NCBI GenBank assembly: GCA_021209875.1
Contig: JAGYVD010000004.1
Location: forward strand, 930,001-994,000
Direction of reading: 5' to 3'
DNA length: 64,000 nucleotides
Origin: Rosellinia necatrix
Lineage: Eukaryota; Ascomycota; Sordariomycetes; Xylariales; Xylariaceae
A program made the translations under genes and the position numbers. The notes under the pieces were generated by a model. It did no database searches, was not told the origin of the DNA, and was given only the letters and a program-made list of their open reading frames with translations. Positions 23,314 through 34,857 of this stretch are shown piece by piece; within the stretch, counting starts at the first letter, position 1; each line of letters begins with the position of its first letter.

Positions 23314-25428
23314 GAAAGCGGGAATGCGGGAGTTTATGTAAGGCCCCTCGACTCGGATCGATTCGAAATTCGTCTCTTGAACATTCAGCCAGGTGCCTTT
23401 GACGATCCGGTTAAGTGTAACTTTCATTACACTTATCTCACGGGGGATGGTTCCCCCAATGACCCTTTTGATGGCTTGTCGTATTGCTGGGGCAGCTCTT
23501 CTGATGCAGCTCATATCCTATTGAATCCTGATCATGACAGCGGCTTTGGCCGGTCCTGGAACGGCCACGAATTCCCGGTCGGACGCAACGTGGAAACTGC
23601 TTTGCGTCGTCTACGAAGCGACACGAAACCACTGAGTATATGGGTCGACGCTATCTGCATCAACCAGGATGATCTTAACGAGAGATCTGGCCAAGTCAAA
23701 ATTATGCGCATGATTTATTCACAAGCTACAACTGTCCATATCTGGCTTGGTGAGGGGGATTTACTAGTTGATACGGCTGTGTGTGTCGCGCACAACCTCT
23801 ATAATTATATGTATGGTGATTGCCCTGGAGGCGACAAATGCCAATGCGCCAGCGTCGGCATTTCACAGCACGATGTCGACACTCGGGATCCAGAAAATAA
23901 GAGATTACAGAGGGCCAATACAAGCGCTCAGACCCTTGTCGATACGTTCTGGGAGGCCACGAAAGCTTCTTTTAGCCCGGAGCTAAACCGGGTCTGCGAT
24001 GGCTGGTACAATGGCGAGTTGTTGGCTATGATGAGTGTCCTCTACCGACATCCGTGGTTTACTAGGGTTTGGGTGCTGCAAGAAGCTATATTCGCCGAAA
24101 AGGCTTTTATTCGTTGCGGCACTGAGGCGATAGCATGGTCAGAGATCGTTGCAGTGAGCGAACTACTCTGCCAGCACAGAGCTAAGGCGCCACATCTCAA
24201 ATGGGGAGGATCTTTAGCTCCGGTCTGGAGCCAGCTATTAACAAGCGTCAGAGCCCAGCACAATCCGGACCAAAGATCTAGGAGTCCGGAATTGTCTTCA
24301 CCTGTGCCAAATTCACAGTCAATTGGAATATTGGATATCTTCATCGGCGCCCTTGGAATGAAAGCTACTGACTCCAGAGACAAGCTGTTCGCACTCTTAT
24401 CCTTCTTTCCGTTTGCAGATAGTTCAATAGATATAGAAAGCCAACCGCGCGAACTCAGATCATTCATCGAACCCAACTACGCCAAAGAAATCGCCGTTGT
24501 TCTTGCCGACTTCACAAAGTGGTGGATAACGACTCACAAATCCCTCGCCATTCTATCATACATTCATGCGAACCCGGCTCGAGCATGGCGAAAAATGACA
24601 AAAGACTCGCCAAGCATTGCCGGCCCGCGACTCCCCACCTGGGTTATTGGCACTGAAGGACGTAATTGGTGGGCTCGAGCAACACTCGAGTCGCAATTCT
24701 CGTTCTGTGCAACAGGAACTACCAAGCCATCTATTCACCTAGATGACGACGAAAACAGCACTTTGCACAACAAGCGACAGTCTTTAAAGCTTAGGGTCGA
24801 AGGAGTTCATGTTGCTTCTATCTCTAGAATTGGCCACTATCCGGTTAAGTTTCTCTCCTCCTTTTTGGGCGAGGGGGCTTTCGAGAATGACGGAAGAGAT
24901 GGCACGATAAGGGCCGTCTTTGACCGAATCTTCGATCCCTACGCGTGCACTTCCTTTTGGTCGCTCCAAGAGAACCCAATAGAATCCCCGAAGAACGAAG
25001 CGGATCCTGCAGGGCTGAGATCTTGGTATTATTCCCATTTGATTACGCACTGGGAGTACCATAGCCGAGACAATATTCTGGCAATGGCTCCTTCGTCTGA
25101 CACTAGAGATGTTGAGACAAAGTGGGAGCTGCAGGAGACCAACGAACTCCCGACCTGTCTTGACCCTTGTTTTTTCATCAGTCATAACGGCTATCATGGT
25201 TTATGCCCATGGACAGCGCAAGAGGGCGATATTGTGGTCTTGCTTGATGGTGCGAACGTCCCTTACCTTTTACGACCAGTGAGAAAAGGGACGATAGAGA
25301 ACGAAAAGGAGACCCAAACAGAGGAGGAGTTTGAATTGGTGGGCGAATGTTTCGTTCAAGGGATTATGTATGGGGAATTTTTCGAGAAGCAGGAAGACAA
25401 GGAAAGAAAATTATTTTCAATTGTGTGA
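23314..25428 (+). pseudogene. 3' part of a HET-domain gene: heterokaryon-incompatibility domain and C-terminal region
   Basis: An uninterrupted frame of about 700 codons starts at the second GAAAG copy. The HET domain follows soon after: RFEIRLLNIQPG, then LSYCWGSS, IWVDAICINQDDLNERSGQV, RMIYSQATTVHIWLGE and FTRVWVLQEAIFAEKAF are its three classical conserved blocks. HET domains are TIR-related fungal modules that trigger growth arrest or cell death on non-self recognition. The remaining 400 residues contain MKATDSRDKLFALLS, common in HET proteins, and a C-terminal DIVVLLDGANVPYLLRP-type segment. No stop codon is seen although a heavily RIP-mutated element abuts it. The native start is at 17418; an internal start could in theory yield a shorter HET-domain protein. 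Confidence 0.93.
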
Positions 25429-26390
25429 TAGCCAATACTACCTAGTTAGCATTGGAAATGGCCTAAATAATAAAATGCACGGTACAAGTTAGCGTACGCA
25501 AGCATCCAACCAAAAAGGAAAAAGAAAAAAAAAACCCTGGCGTATATGTCACGGAACTAGTCTTGACCTAAGGACTCCACTAGGGCACGGGCCAGAATAC
25601 TGTATATAAAAGGAGCGAGTAGCTGGCGACTGACCAAGTGAGGAACCTTCCCTCCTTGTGCAATAACATAAGTTATTTCTGGAACTACCAGCAGTACGAA
25701 CTGTGACGGTATACTTTCTCTTTCTTTCCTACAAATTTGCGGAGGGAGGAAACGGAACGGTTAATCCCATGACACTTGTGTCAGTATATACATACTACTC
25801 CGCGACAAAAGTGTATGTAGTTCTCTAGTAAAGTATTGACAACGATAGCACTTCTTACCAAGCATTCAATGTTCAATATTGTAATTTATACTAAAGCTCA
25901 GACCATGTTTAAAAGTGTTGCTTGACTTCCAATATCAATAGGAAAGAACTAGCATCTAACTCTCACTGAAGGCATTAGAGAGACAATTTTGCCTATGTTA
26001 TGTTATTGGCGTTAGAAATTGAGGTAGTGACCAGGCTTTTCTTATTGCAGGTGCGTCTCAGGCTTTAGATGAAATTTCACAGCCCAACAGTTGGGTTTCC
26101 GAAGGCACATCCCTCCACTGAGTTATCCGATGATAGAAGGAGTCGGTACGTTTTGCGCCCCCGTACTTTAGTTTGTCCAGGGTTCCTTGCTACCCTCGTA
26201 GCTGCACTTAAATCCTTTGGCATTAAAGGACCCGAAGTCGAAATGGAATTCAGGATCGGCCTGCGTCGCCGAGCTTGTCGATTTAGAGAATGCAAGTGAA
26301 CTGTGACAGAACCGCAGCTTGACGTCCTAACCCTACGCAAATATCTCGCGGTGCCTACACTAATAAAATATGTAGAACTCGAAGAATGCA
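25429..26390. other. Intergenic, no supported gene
   Basis: Sequence downstream of the HET frame. It contains short A-rich runs near 25520 and no domain-bearing frame. The ORFs near 26070-26390 overlap on opposite strands and are not recognised. Confidence 0.5.
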
Positions 26391-26783
26391 CTAATTCCTA
26401 GAGTGGAATGATGAGGGCTTTTCCCTCGCGATCTGGACACACTCAATCATAGGCATTGCAAATGGACTGCCGGTCAGGCCGGCGATGATTGTCCTGGATA
26501 TACCCTTATCATCGGCACGTAGAATAGAGTAACTGTTACTATCAAGCTGCCGAGCGGCTACCATCATCACCAGGGGGTTTTCCCCTATACCACGGGCGCA
26601 GGACACGACTGTTTCGCCCCAGTCAGTTACATTGTTGGAACTTTTATTAAGACCAGGGCAAGCCCTTTCAGTATCCCATTGGTCACGGATATTGTAGTCG
26701 GCGAGGCAGTTCTTACTTATCTCTGACGTGGCCGTTCCAAATGATGGGCTTTCCCGTGTCTTTATATAGCATGTGGACTGCAT
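26391..26783 (-). CDS. Unrecognised ORF next to the transposase fragment
   Basis: A 130-codon minus-strand frame starting at ATG 26783 and overlapping the end of the transposase fragment by 22 bp. The translation has Cys in KNCLADYN, RACPGL, VSCARG and IECVQI but no signal peptide at this start, and I do not recognise a family. A TATATAAAG-like sequence on this strand at about 26762-26770 could serve a shorter version. It may be the 3' exon of a gene that lost its 5' part when the neighbouring transposon arrived, or chance. Confidence 0.25.
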   Translation of the reverse strand: MQSTCYIKTRESPSFGTATSEISKNCLADYNIRDQWDTERACPGLNKSSNNVTDWGETVVSCARGIGENPLVMMVAARQLDSNSYSILRADDKGISRTIIAGLTGSPFAMPMIECVQIAREKPSSFHSRN

Positions 26784-27238
26784 TTTGCTGGCTGTTTCAC
26801 CGGCCGTTTCGCCGGTCGTTTCGCTGGCTGAGACTTATATGTGCGGTTGATTGTTTTATAGCCCTCAGCAGCGAGTACTTTTCGTACTGAAGTTCGAGAA
26901 AGAGTCCGATCGTGCCCGTTCTGTTCGTGGAACTTATCGGCTATTTCTTGAGCAGAGAACTTGCGGGACGCCGCATCGGCAGTAAGGATGGCGATGATCT
27001 TGCTCTTTCGCTCCTCTGTTAGTATGGTAGGGCGGCCTTTGCCGGGTTCTGTCTCGGCATATTCACGGAGAATAGGGCCTTCACCGGGCTTATAGCCGCG
27101 TCTTTTAGCCTTCGCGACCAGGTAGCTGAGTCCATTGGTCGTATAGCCCGTTTTCTCTGCTATAGTGCGTCGCGAATAGCCTTCTGAATGAAGGGTAAGG
27201 GCCTGAATACGCGTTCCCATGTCGAATTCCCGCCCCAT
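26762..27238 (-). pseudogene. Tc1-type transposase N-terminal fragment (helix-turn-helix DNA-binding part only)
   Basis: Minus-strand frame of 158 codons from ATG 27238 (an in-frame TTG at 27253 is less likely). TRIQALTLHSEGYSRRTIAEKTGYTTNGLSYLVAKAKRRGY is a helix-turn-helix of the kind at the start of fungal Tc1/mariner-like transposases. EERKSKIIAILT, RKFSAQEIADKF and LSRTSVRKVLAAEGYK form the second, paired-like HTH. Where the catalytic DDE domain should follow, the frame runs into a short Pro-Ala-Lys-Arg repeat and stops, so no catalytic residues are present. It could bind transposon ends but cannot cut. Confidence 0.7.
26784..26830 (-). repeat. 12-bp tandem repeat encoding PAKR/PVKQ
   Basis: About four imperfect copies of a 12-bp unit (minus strand CCRGYGAAACRR) at the broken end of the transposase fragment. 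In the transposase frame each unit encodes P-A-K-R, P-V-K-Q or P-A-K-C. Confidence 0.7.
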
Positions 27239-27293
27239 TGTAAGAACGTTCAAAAAAATCTAAAGAAATCAATAAACAAGAATGACGCTTAGT

Positions 27294-27319
27294 GTATTTG
27301 GCCACGGTATTTGGTCGCG
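27294..27319. repeat. Two adjacent 13-bp direct repeats upstream of the transposase fragment
   Basis: GTATTTGGCCACG is followed immediately by GTATTTGGTCGCG, differing at 2 of 13 positions. They lie about 60-80 bp upstream of the transposase ATG, where a Tc1-type terminal inverted repeat and its transposase-binding sites would be expected. No inverted partner was found to the left. Confidence 0.45.
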
Positions 27320-30300
27320 ATTGGGGTACCAGGAGATTAGGCTAGGTTGATTGACACCCAAGCCACATCTGGTTCCATTATTTATAAGGGGTGCCCATGA
27401 GCCAATGGTGATCCAGGCCACTACCTCAGGAGAAAGGTCACGTGGTTAGGATACCCATTAGTACCTCCTCAAGGGGAGGGGGGTGCTTATATTCTATGCC
27501 CCTTTAGGTGCCGGATCGGTGGCTTGGAACCCCTTGAAAGGATCACGTTTACGTATTTACCTAATTCTTGCTTTTCTGACTGCTATCGCAGTTGAACCTC
27601 GGGTTTAAAAGGAGAAAGACTTTATGCGACTGACTTGCCAGCACACCAGCCAATATTGCCACTATTGAACTTAGGGTCTCACACGAAGCCGCCGCCATAA
27701 AGATGCCAACACGAGTGATCTCCTCACTTCAAGTTGGAGTATCTCAAAATTACATTTTGTAATGAACATGCCTGCGATACGGTGATACCCATCAATGAAT
27801 GCCGGTGAGCCCAAGACGTTACTCACTATCATTTTTCTAGCAGCGCATGCCCGGCCAAGTGAAAAACAAAGTCGCAGATCTGACGGAAGAGTTAATTTTG
27901 ATTATGTAGACTTCTATGTCAATTACTGGATCTCTATTCTTGTCACGACTCCGCTATTCAAATGTACAATTGATGTACTAGTTTTCCTTATACCATAAAA
28001 GTTTCAACTCTTTAATAATTGAGCAACATAGGATATTCTGTATACCTATACAAGGATTCAACTAGTTAAGTATTTTTAGGTCATTGACATGGCGACATCA
28101 CCGCAGAGAACAACATTATTATCTGAAGCAGTCTTGAAGAAGTCGTGTTCGTTGTCCACCACGGAGGGAGTATGACGCTTTGGTGGAACGAACAAAGTAA
28201 TTATTCTCAAGAGAAGGTGATTCATTTTTACAGAGAGACCTTATGGGGGCGCAGTGCCCCAGGAAGGACAGCAAAGGATGTTGTGCCCACGGCTGTACTA
28301 CTATTGCAAGCTAAGGCGGGAACTACTGAAAACAACTAGGCTCCATCTATTACAAAGGTAGAGGATCTATCAGGGCGGGAATCGTATGAAATATAATCAG
28401 CCTCATGCCCGCACTCTTGTCCATAGACCCATGATTTGTCTATATATGAGGCAGTACAGAATATTCCCCGGCATCTCTTCCCATCGCATATGTGCCACCC
28501 TAACCACTAACTTTGATTCTCGGCCAGGTCTTTGATACACCCACTTCACGTTATAGGCAGTGCACCACGATTGCGGGGCATCGTTGCATTCTTTCATGTC
28601 TATCAACTTCAGATATTGTGATGAAATGGATCACAGACTAATTACAATGATTCAAGCTCGGGCTTCGAAAAGGGGATGCAACATAATCAACACAATTACC
28701 AAGTGCGCAGTATCCACATGAAAGATTTCCTGTATGATCAAAGAACAGTGTAAACACAGGGCCCTGAGAAGTACACGATGGGCACGTGAGCCGAGAGAGA
28801 GGGAGAATGCGACCCAACGCCGCAAACAGGGAAACCGGGGGTGGGCTACCACCGCGTAGTATATATATCATTGCTCCTGAACTTCGGCATTCACGATTCC
28901 CTTACTTCTCCTTCAAAAAACACTCCGGTTCGTTCGGATAATCCCACAATCTAGGAACTAGAACACCTAATTCACCGTTCTCCAGCCACCATTCAACGTA
29001 TATTCCACATGCGCCCTGCTGGGCCTGGTGGCTACCGAGGTCGAGACTCCCGTTCTCGTCCCCGAACTTTCCGGCTAAGGGGAGAGTGCAGCGAATCTGC
29101 ATCTCCGAGACCCTCGATATACACTGCTGCTCGGCGCCCGACAATGTCACCTCAAGATGGCCGATATCAGCAATGTTTCAATCTACCTTCGCTCCTACGG
29201 ACATCAGGTCCGCACTGAACGCCGTAAGTTTGCCGACTCCCCCGACTGCGGGGAGTGGGCGTTCTACTTGCGGGCTACGATGGCAGGAAGGGGGAGGCTA
29301 TGTCAGGGCCATCCTCGGCTGCCCAACCGAGAGCGGGTCGCTGGCTGCACAGCACAACAAGATGCATCCGGCGTACAGCACCGCGACAGGAAAGAGTGCC
29401 GGCTACACATGTAAGAGTTTCTTGGTGAATATCTTGTCGCGTAGGTGATCGGTTATCCGGATGAGACGGAAGTTAGGCCGGGGCTTGCAGCTTTCGTTTT
29501 TGCTGGACACGCTTGGGGAAATAAGTACTAGATTCCCACTGGCATATATTAGTAGCTATACACATACCTAAGTACTTTAGACCATGCCCCTAACTTCCGC
29601 TCACTCAATAGGATACGAAGTGCAAGGGTCTCGGCCAATAATGTATATGACCATCTATTGCCTGTGACGTGCAAGAAGCTGGGAGTCTGAGAGTCATATC
29701 TCAAGGCTCAACAAGTAAAAAAAGGCGAACGGCTGTAAGTTGCAACCCGTTCCTTGTATCTGGACGGGGTCAGCCCGTCCGTCACATGCGATGTGTCGAT
29801 GGACGCTTCGCTTCGGAGTGGCAGGGATTGAGTGGGCTCACTGAAGACTTGCTACCCGGTTCTCACGACGCAAATATGCATCAATCTATACTACTTGCCC
29901 CCAACATACATAGTATGCTGTGGCTGATTTCAGGTGAGGTTTGTAGCTTCTACCCCATTTTCCCATTGAAATCGTAACATTCGGTCGGGGAGTTATAGAA
30001 CCATTCCTATTAGGCAGATGCCAAGGCGATGTTATGTTGCGCAGTCATTATAGTGCGGCACACTGCGCCTATTTATTCCCTACCTCGTCATGGTACGCAC
30101 AAGCATTTCTATTTGCTTGGCATTCTGCGACTGTCGTCAACAGTGAGGTATGAATTTGGTAAGGCATGCAAACCTAAACGTCATTCTTCAAGTCAACACG
30201 GTGAGCTGCTAAAGAATGCCATGGCTGCCTAGTCGAGGTCCGTATTATTATAAACAGAGAAAAACATCTATAAACTATACCAACATATACCGAATACGAA

Positions 30301-30705
30301 CGTATCCCTTGCCCTCAAATCCTGTCACTGTGGAGCTATTCTAGAAGATGATTACCAACAGCGCATCACATAGGATCGCTGCTTCTTATTATACTACAAC
30401 AGCTGGGCTGTGCCTTTCGCTTGCATCAAACGCTCATAATTGGTACAGTCTCCTACCGACCGACTGTTGGTTCACAGATATTCTTCACGATACTCGCACC
30501 TCGCTCCTGCCGATGGGTCGAGGACACGACACCGTATCTCGCCGTCATCTCTGTTGGTTGTGACATCCCACAATCCACTGAGAGCTCGGGCGCGCATACC
30601 GGGATGGAAGAATGTGTTGTGTTCGGGTATCTACATGCCTGCCTACCTACCTAGGTGAATTGGGGAGCAGAGGTGAGTGAGTACGAGTGTTGCCGTTTGT
30701 AGCTG
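27320..30705. other. Long intergenic stretch, no supported gene
   Basis: About 3.4 kb with only short frames. The most gene-like part is 28.9-29.45 kb, which is GC-richer and has overlapping frames on both strands with two possible GTAAGT donors (about 29223 and 29410), but I could not build a spliced model with a recognisable product. Confidence 0.45.
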
Positions 30706-30713
30706 TATATAAG
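30706..30713 (+). promoter_or_regulatory. TATA box of the 8-cysteine secreted protein gene
   Basis: TATATAAG lies about 109-116 bp upstream of the ATG at 30822, similar to the spacing at the GH93-like gene. Confidence 0.55.
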
Positions 30714-30821
30714 CACGCGTCGCCGCCAACTTCAACAGCGCAGCATCCAGCATCACTACACCGGTCTCGAAAACGCCAAAGAAATCACGTATCTGAATCG
30801 CTATATCAATATCCATACGCC

Positions 30822-31300
30822 ATGAAGTTCTCAATTACCCTCATTGCCACTGCCACCGGCCTTTCGGTCAGCGCCACCCCCCTGGCGCCGAGCGCTCTCG
30901 TCGATGTCCGCGACGGGGGCCACGCGCTCGAGACTCGTCAGACCGCCAGCGGCTGCATATACTTGTGAGTCTTCCTTTCGCCCCTGTATGGGAACCGGCC
31001 GCGGTGGCGACGATGACGAGATCGCAAAAGCTGACAATACATGCCTCGCGCGATAGCGCATCGCCGCACTGCTGCGTGCCTACGGTCTGCATGTGCCCCG
31101 GCGATCGTTTCTACTACGTGAACAGGGACAACATCGACCGCGGCCTGCACGGCTGCGACCCGCCGTGGGGGTTCTTCGGCTTCGGATACCCGAGTTATCC
31201 CGGATCTTGCTGTCGGGTGGCGGAAGACGGCGCGGTCGAGAAGGTGGAGGAGGACGGCTCTATCCTGACGGTCGAGGCATCTCCCCTCAGACAGTCATAA
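30822..31300 (+). CDS. Small secreted cysteine-rich protein (8 Cys), effector-like, 2 exons
   Basis: Exon 1 is 30822-30964 and exon 2 is 31057-31300. The 92-bp intron has donor GTGAGT, branch GCTGAC and acceptor GATAG, and gives a 128-residue protein. Residues 1-18 form a clear signal peptide (MKFSITLIATATGLSVSA). A pro-segment to about residue 39 ends in LETR, a possible processing site. The mature part holds eight cysteines at 45, 53, 54, 59, 61, 81, 99 and 100, including two adjacent CC pairs, and an aromatic-rich stretch GFFGFGYPSYPGSCC. An even number of Cys in a short secreted protein suggests four disulfide bonds, as in many fungal effectors. I do not recognise a named family and infer no activity. 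Confidence 0.72.
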
Positions 31301-31340
31301 TGTTGAACTAGACGTTATACACTACTCACGCCCATACCTA

Positions 31341-31372
31341 CACGCACACGCACACGCACACGCACACGCACA
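31341..31372. repeat. CACACG-type microsatellite
   Basis: Five or so units of CACACG/CGCACA lie about 40 bp after the stop codon of the cysteine-rich protein gene, in its likely 3' UTR. Confidence 0.8.
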
Positions 31373-31768
31373 TTACCCGACACGAATGCATATAGGCACC
31401 TAATCAAATAAAACCTATCTCCTACCTAACCCCCCTTGAAATCTGCCTTGTAGCTAGTGACTGGGTGATACATAGAGGCCTGTATCCTGTATCTATACCA
31501 AAAGCACATGTAATGTGGTGACAACATATGCAGAAGAACATTAAATGGCAGACCAGTAAGACACAGGAATAGGGGGGTGGGGGGTAGGCTAGGAATATAC
31601 ATCACAGGTTCCTCGGCAAGTTACCGGGCGAATCGCATCTCCAATCGAGTGAGCGGATATATAATATGATGCGAAGCAAGTCGCTCACACTTTCAACATC
31701 TAGTTATTCACCCATGCATATATTCATTCGCATATCTCTCATCCGTTCTCCGTTCTCCATTACTAACG

Positions 31769-32040
31769 GGGCATACCGCACCGTATAAATAGCATGTATT
31801 TTTTTGGGGTGAGAGCGTAAGCAATCTTGGGTCGCTTTTGGTAGTTATAAGGCCGCAGCTCGAGGCGTAACAGAGATATGCTTGTTTTTAGCGTTAAGCT
31901 AGCTATCTATATCACCAACAGGGCACACCACGCAGTGTAAATAGCATGTATTCTGAGGGGGGAGCGTGAGCCTAATACAGGTCACTTTCGGTACGAGGCC
32001 GCAGCTAAAGGTGTAGCAAACGTATGCTTAACCTTAGCGT
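31769..32040. repeat. Imperfect tandem duplication, two copies, period about 150 bp
   Basis: Copy 1 starts GGGCATACCGCACCGTATAA at 31769 and copy 2 starts GGGCACACCACGCAGTGTAA at 31921. Both then read ATAGCATGTATT, later a GAGCGTRAGC motif, RGGCCGCAGCT, and TATGCTT followed by TTAGCGT. The spacing is about 152 bp. No coding potential is seen. Confidence 0.75.
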
Positions 32041-33952
32041 CGAATTCGGTACGTAGTCAGGCCTAAAAAGCTAGCCGGGAAAATGCCTTACGCTATATAT
32101 GCTATCTACCAACTAGAAAAAACCTAATCCTTCACTGGTGGCCTATTGCTATCAGGAGGTGGTAGGTGGGATGAATTCGGGGCTATTTCGAGCCTAATAT
32201 GCCTGAAAGTTGGGGTTGTAGAAGGGGAAGTTGGGTGGTGGAGCCCTGACCCTAGTAGCCAATCATTTCTATCACCTATGCATGGGTCGGCACTGCATCT
32301 TAGCACTCATGGAGAGTCTCCCTCGTTGCTTAGATGGCAAGCCCCTCGTCAAAGACGGACGCATTCATTTGGCGGTAATATTCATTTATCAATATAGTTC
32401 ACCAATACCAAAGTTAAAGTGACTAGAATACCTGCAGGCTTCAAATGTAACATTTACACTACTCTGCTCGCGGGCGTAGATTATGATGCCTAGAGGCGTA
32501 AGACGTATAGCTCACGAATAGAACAGTTAAGACTGGTCTTCAGGGGCCACGGGCCGTTCCACGGAATGGATGGTCGTCATTGATATTTCTAAGCATCACA
32601 AACCTCCGCTATGGCATCGTCGCCTTCATGGCCCATGACGCAGCCCACGTAAGCATGGAGGAGTCACGCCAAGCATGCGACCTGGCCGAGGACAATCCGC
32701 CTGGAGGATGAGGGAGCCGCGACTCTCGAAGAGGAGCTGTTGTTGTTGTTGTTTTGCCGTCGAATATCTGCAGGAATCCCATTCCGTCGATTTGGAACAC
32801 CCAGGCAAGCAAGTATGTGAGAGAGTGTTGGACTGAACCTGCTTAGCCTTGGAGTATATGGCGGCAGTCACTGACAACCCAACACCCTTGGCCGGTAGGC
32901 GAGTGGGAGTCCCATGCATGGCACCAGAGGAGAGGGTGGAAACAAACGAACTACATGTCGGTCTTTCATTCTGCCATGACCCCCCTCCCCCCCCCCTCCC
33001 TCCCCGGGCTTCCGAGAATATGTATTGCCCATGCGCTCGAACCACCGGGGGGTCTACGTGAGGCAACGTCCCTCGGTCTCTGCGTTGATAAGATTCAAGG
33101 AGACCCCCAACCAACCGCTCTAAGGTTCCTCGTGCCGGCGCAACGATGTTTTTTTGCCGACGCCGCGCCTCTTGCTTTGCGCGCCGATCATGCGACGGCT
33201 TATCGGCGATCACGAGGGGCGACGAGGGGGGGGGTTTGGGCTAGCACCCACACGAGGGGGGGGGCCCGGTCAATGAATATGCGGAGTGCGATGTCAGCTA
33301 TTTCAAGGATTTTTATGGGTTGGCTATAGAACGTAGATATCGGACGTGTGGGCCTGTTTTCAAACTATATAGACCTGGCTGTGACCGTACCAGTTGAACG
33401 AGGCGAGGTTACGTAGTTGTAAGGGGGGTGATTTCGGGGCGCAGGCGTGAGCGGACTACCTAATACATGATTGAGTGAGTATCGTTCAATGACTTTTGAA
33501 CTTGTGACCGACGACATACCTGGTTCACGTGTACAGCATCACCCATAATAAAACGGTATAGATATCCGGATCGAACTATAGAATTAAACTTGCTAGTCCG
33601 TCTCATATTAAGATTGTGAGGAAACACAAGACAGAGATAGTTTTGTACTTTTTTTTTTCTTCTTCAATTTGCTATGTTCCTTTTCGCCTTGCCTTCCGAA
33701 CCATCACGTATCAAGTTAATGCTACACTGTTACTCCGTTTCATGTATTCTGCTGCCCATTCCACCAAAAGATTCTTTGGCGTTGTGGTGGGAGATGCGTT
33801 CCCTAGCCTAGTGCGGGTCTTGGGCGCTATGCTGGTGCTTTCAACGTTTAGTGTCCATTCCTATGTACTGCAACTCATTATAACTGCGCTTTGTTTTTAC
33901 AGCCGGCTTCACTTGCCAATCCTCGCAGGACGGGCTTAAGACATCGCTTCCA

Positions 33953-34857
33953 TCATCCATACACCGATTCGGTATTCAGGTCTCGGAAGCCCTTGGGCTT
34001 TCCGTACATGCCCTTGTCGTAGCGCCATTTGCTGTTCAGTCCCACCGTGCTCAGCTTGCCGGCGGGGCTCGGGCTCGGGGTGTCGGGGGGGCCGCCGCTG
34101 CTGCCAAAGATCGACGCGCTCGTGGAGAGGCTCGCGCCCAGGGGGCTCGACGACCCCACCGATCCCCGTCGCGGGGTGTGGCGGGCGCCGAGCATGGCCT
34201 TCTGGATGAGGGGGTAGCGACCTGGTGTCGTGGATCCGTTACCTGCCGGCGTGGGACTCCCCTGGTTCGATGGACTGCGGGTCAAGACGGGCGAGCTCGA
34301 GAAGCTACGCCTGCCCGTCCCCGAGCCCGATGCGGACGGCGTGCGCGCGAAGCGCGGCGGTGTGCTGTATACGGACCCGGGTGTCGGCGGGGCAGAGGTA
34401 GGTGGTAGACCCAGCAGCTTTCGCTGACCAGGCGTTAGGGGGATGTCGGAAAGATCGTCTTGGGTTCGGATCAACGGTAACAGGTTGGTGGTGATGTTGT
34501 AGAGTGGCAGGGCGAGCAGCGCAAAGCGTATGTATCGATAGTATGTCCACAATCTACACTCAACATGTTAGAGAAGCTCGTCCAGAGGGTAGGTTGCGTT
34601 GCGACGACATACTGGGGCGCCGAGCGCTTGCTGGGCAGGGCCTTCCTGACGAAGGAATGCAGGATCAACAAGACACCCAGGAGCACCACATTGATGACTA
34701 TGCGCTTGACGTTCTTCTCGGTGAATGACGACGCGGCCTGTCGCTTTGCGATCTCGGGAAGTCGAGGATGCCGCCATGTTCCCGGGCTCTCGGTGGCTGG
34801 GGTCAAGGGAGCCTTGGTAGGGGTGGATATCGCTGTTTTCGCGGGACTCGGAGCCAT
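33953..34857 (-). CDS. POM34: Nuclear pore membrane protein, Pom34-type nucleoporin, 2 exons
   Basis: Minus strand: ATG at 34857, exon 1 34857-34613, a 59-bp intron 34612-34554 (donor GTATGT, branch CTAAC, acceptor TGTAG), exon 2 34553-33953, giving 281 residues. After a Pro/Thr-rich N-terminus there are two membrane segments, about 53-70 (IVINVVLLGVLLILHSFV) and 90-110 (IRFALLALPLYNITTNLLPLI). These are followed by the conserved LTPGQRKLLGLPP and a long Ser/Pro-rich tail. This order matches the fungal NPCC/Pom34 family, an integral nuclear-envelope protein that helps anchor the pore. Without the intron the two halves are in different frames, so it is required. Confidence 0.85.

Larger units (their letters stand above)
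31301..33952. other. Intergenic with simple and imperfect repeats, no supported gene
   Basis: Contains a CACACG-type microsatellite, a pair of 150-bp-scale direct repeats, a TGT-triplet run at about 32738-32754, and C- and G-runs near 32980-33005 and 33220-33270. Long frames at 32.6-33.3 kb overlap on both strands and look like composition effects. Confidence 0.5.

Noticed and set aside
28902..29448. GC-richer patch with frames on both strands, including a QSTFAPTDIRSALNA segment before a GTAAGT
   Set aside because: Suggests a small secreted-protein gene, but I could not join exons into one coherent product; left as an unproven possibility.
32626..33213. 195-codon minus-strand frame
   Set aside because: Overlaps plus-strand frames of similar length in a stretch with C- and G-runs, gives no motif, and is not supported by splice or promoter signals.
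34543..34553. Apparent frameshift between the two halves of the nucleoporin gene
   Set aside because: A 59-bp intron with GTATGT, CTAAC and TAG restores the frame, so no mutation needs to be assumed.
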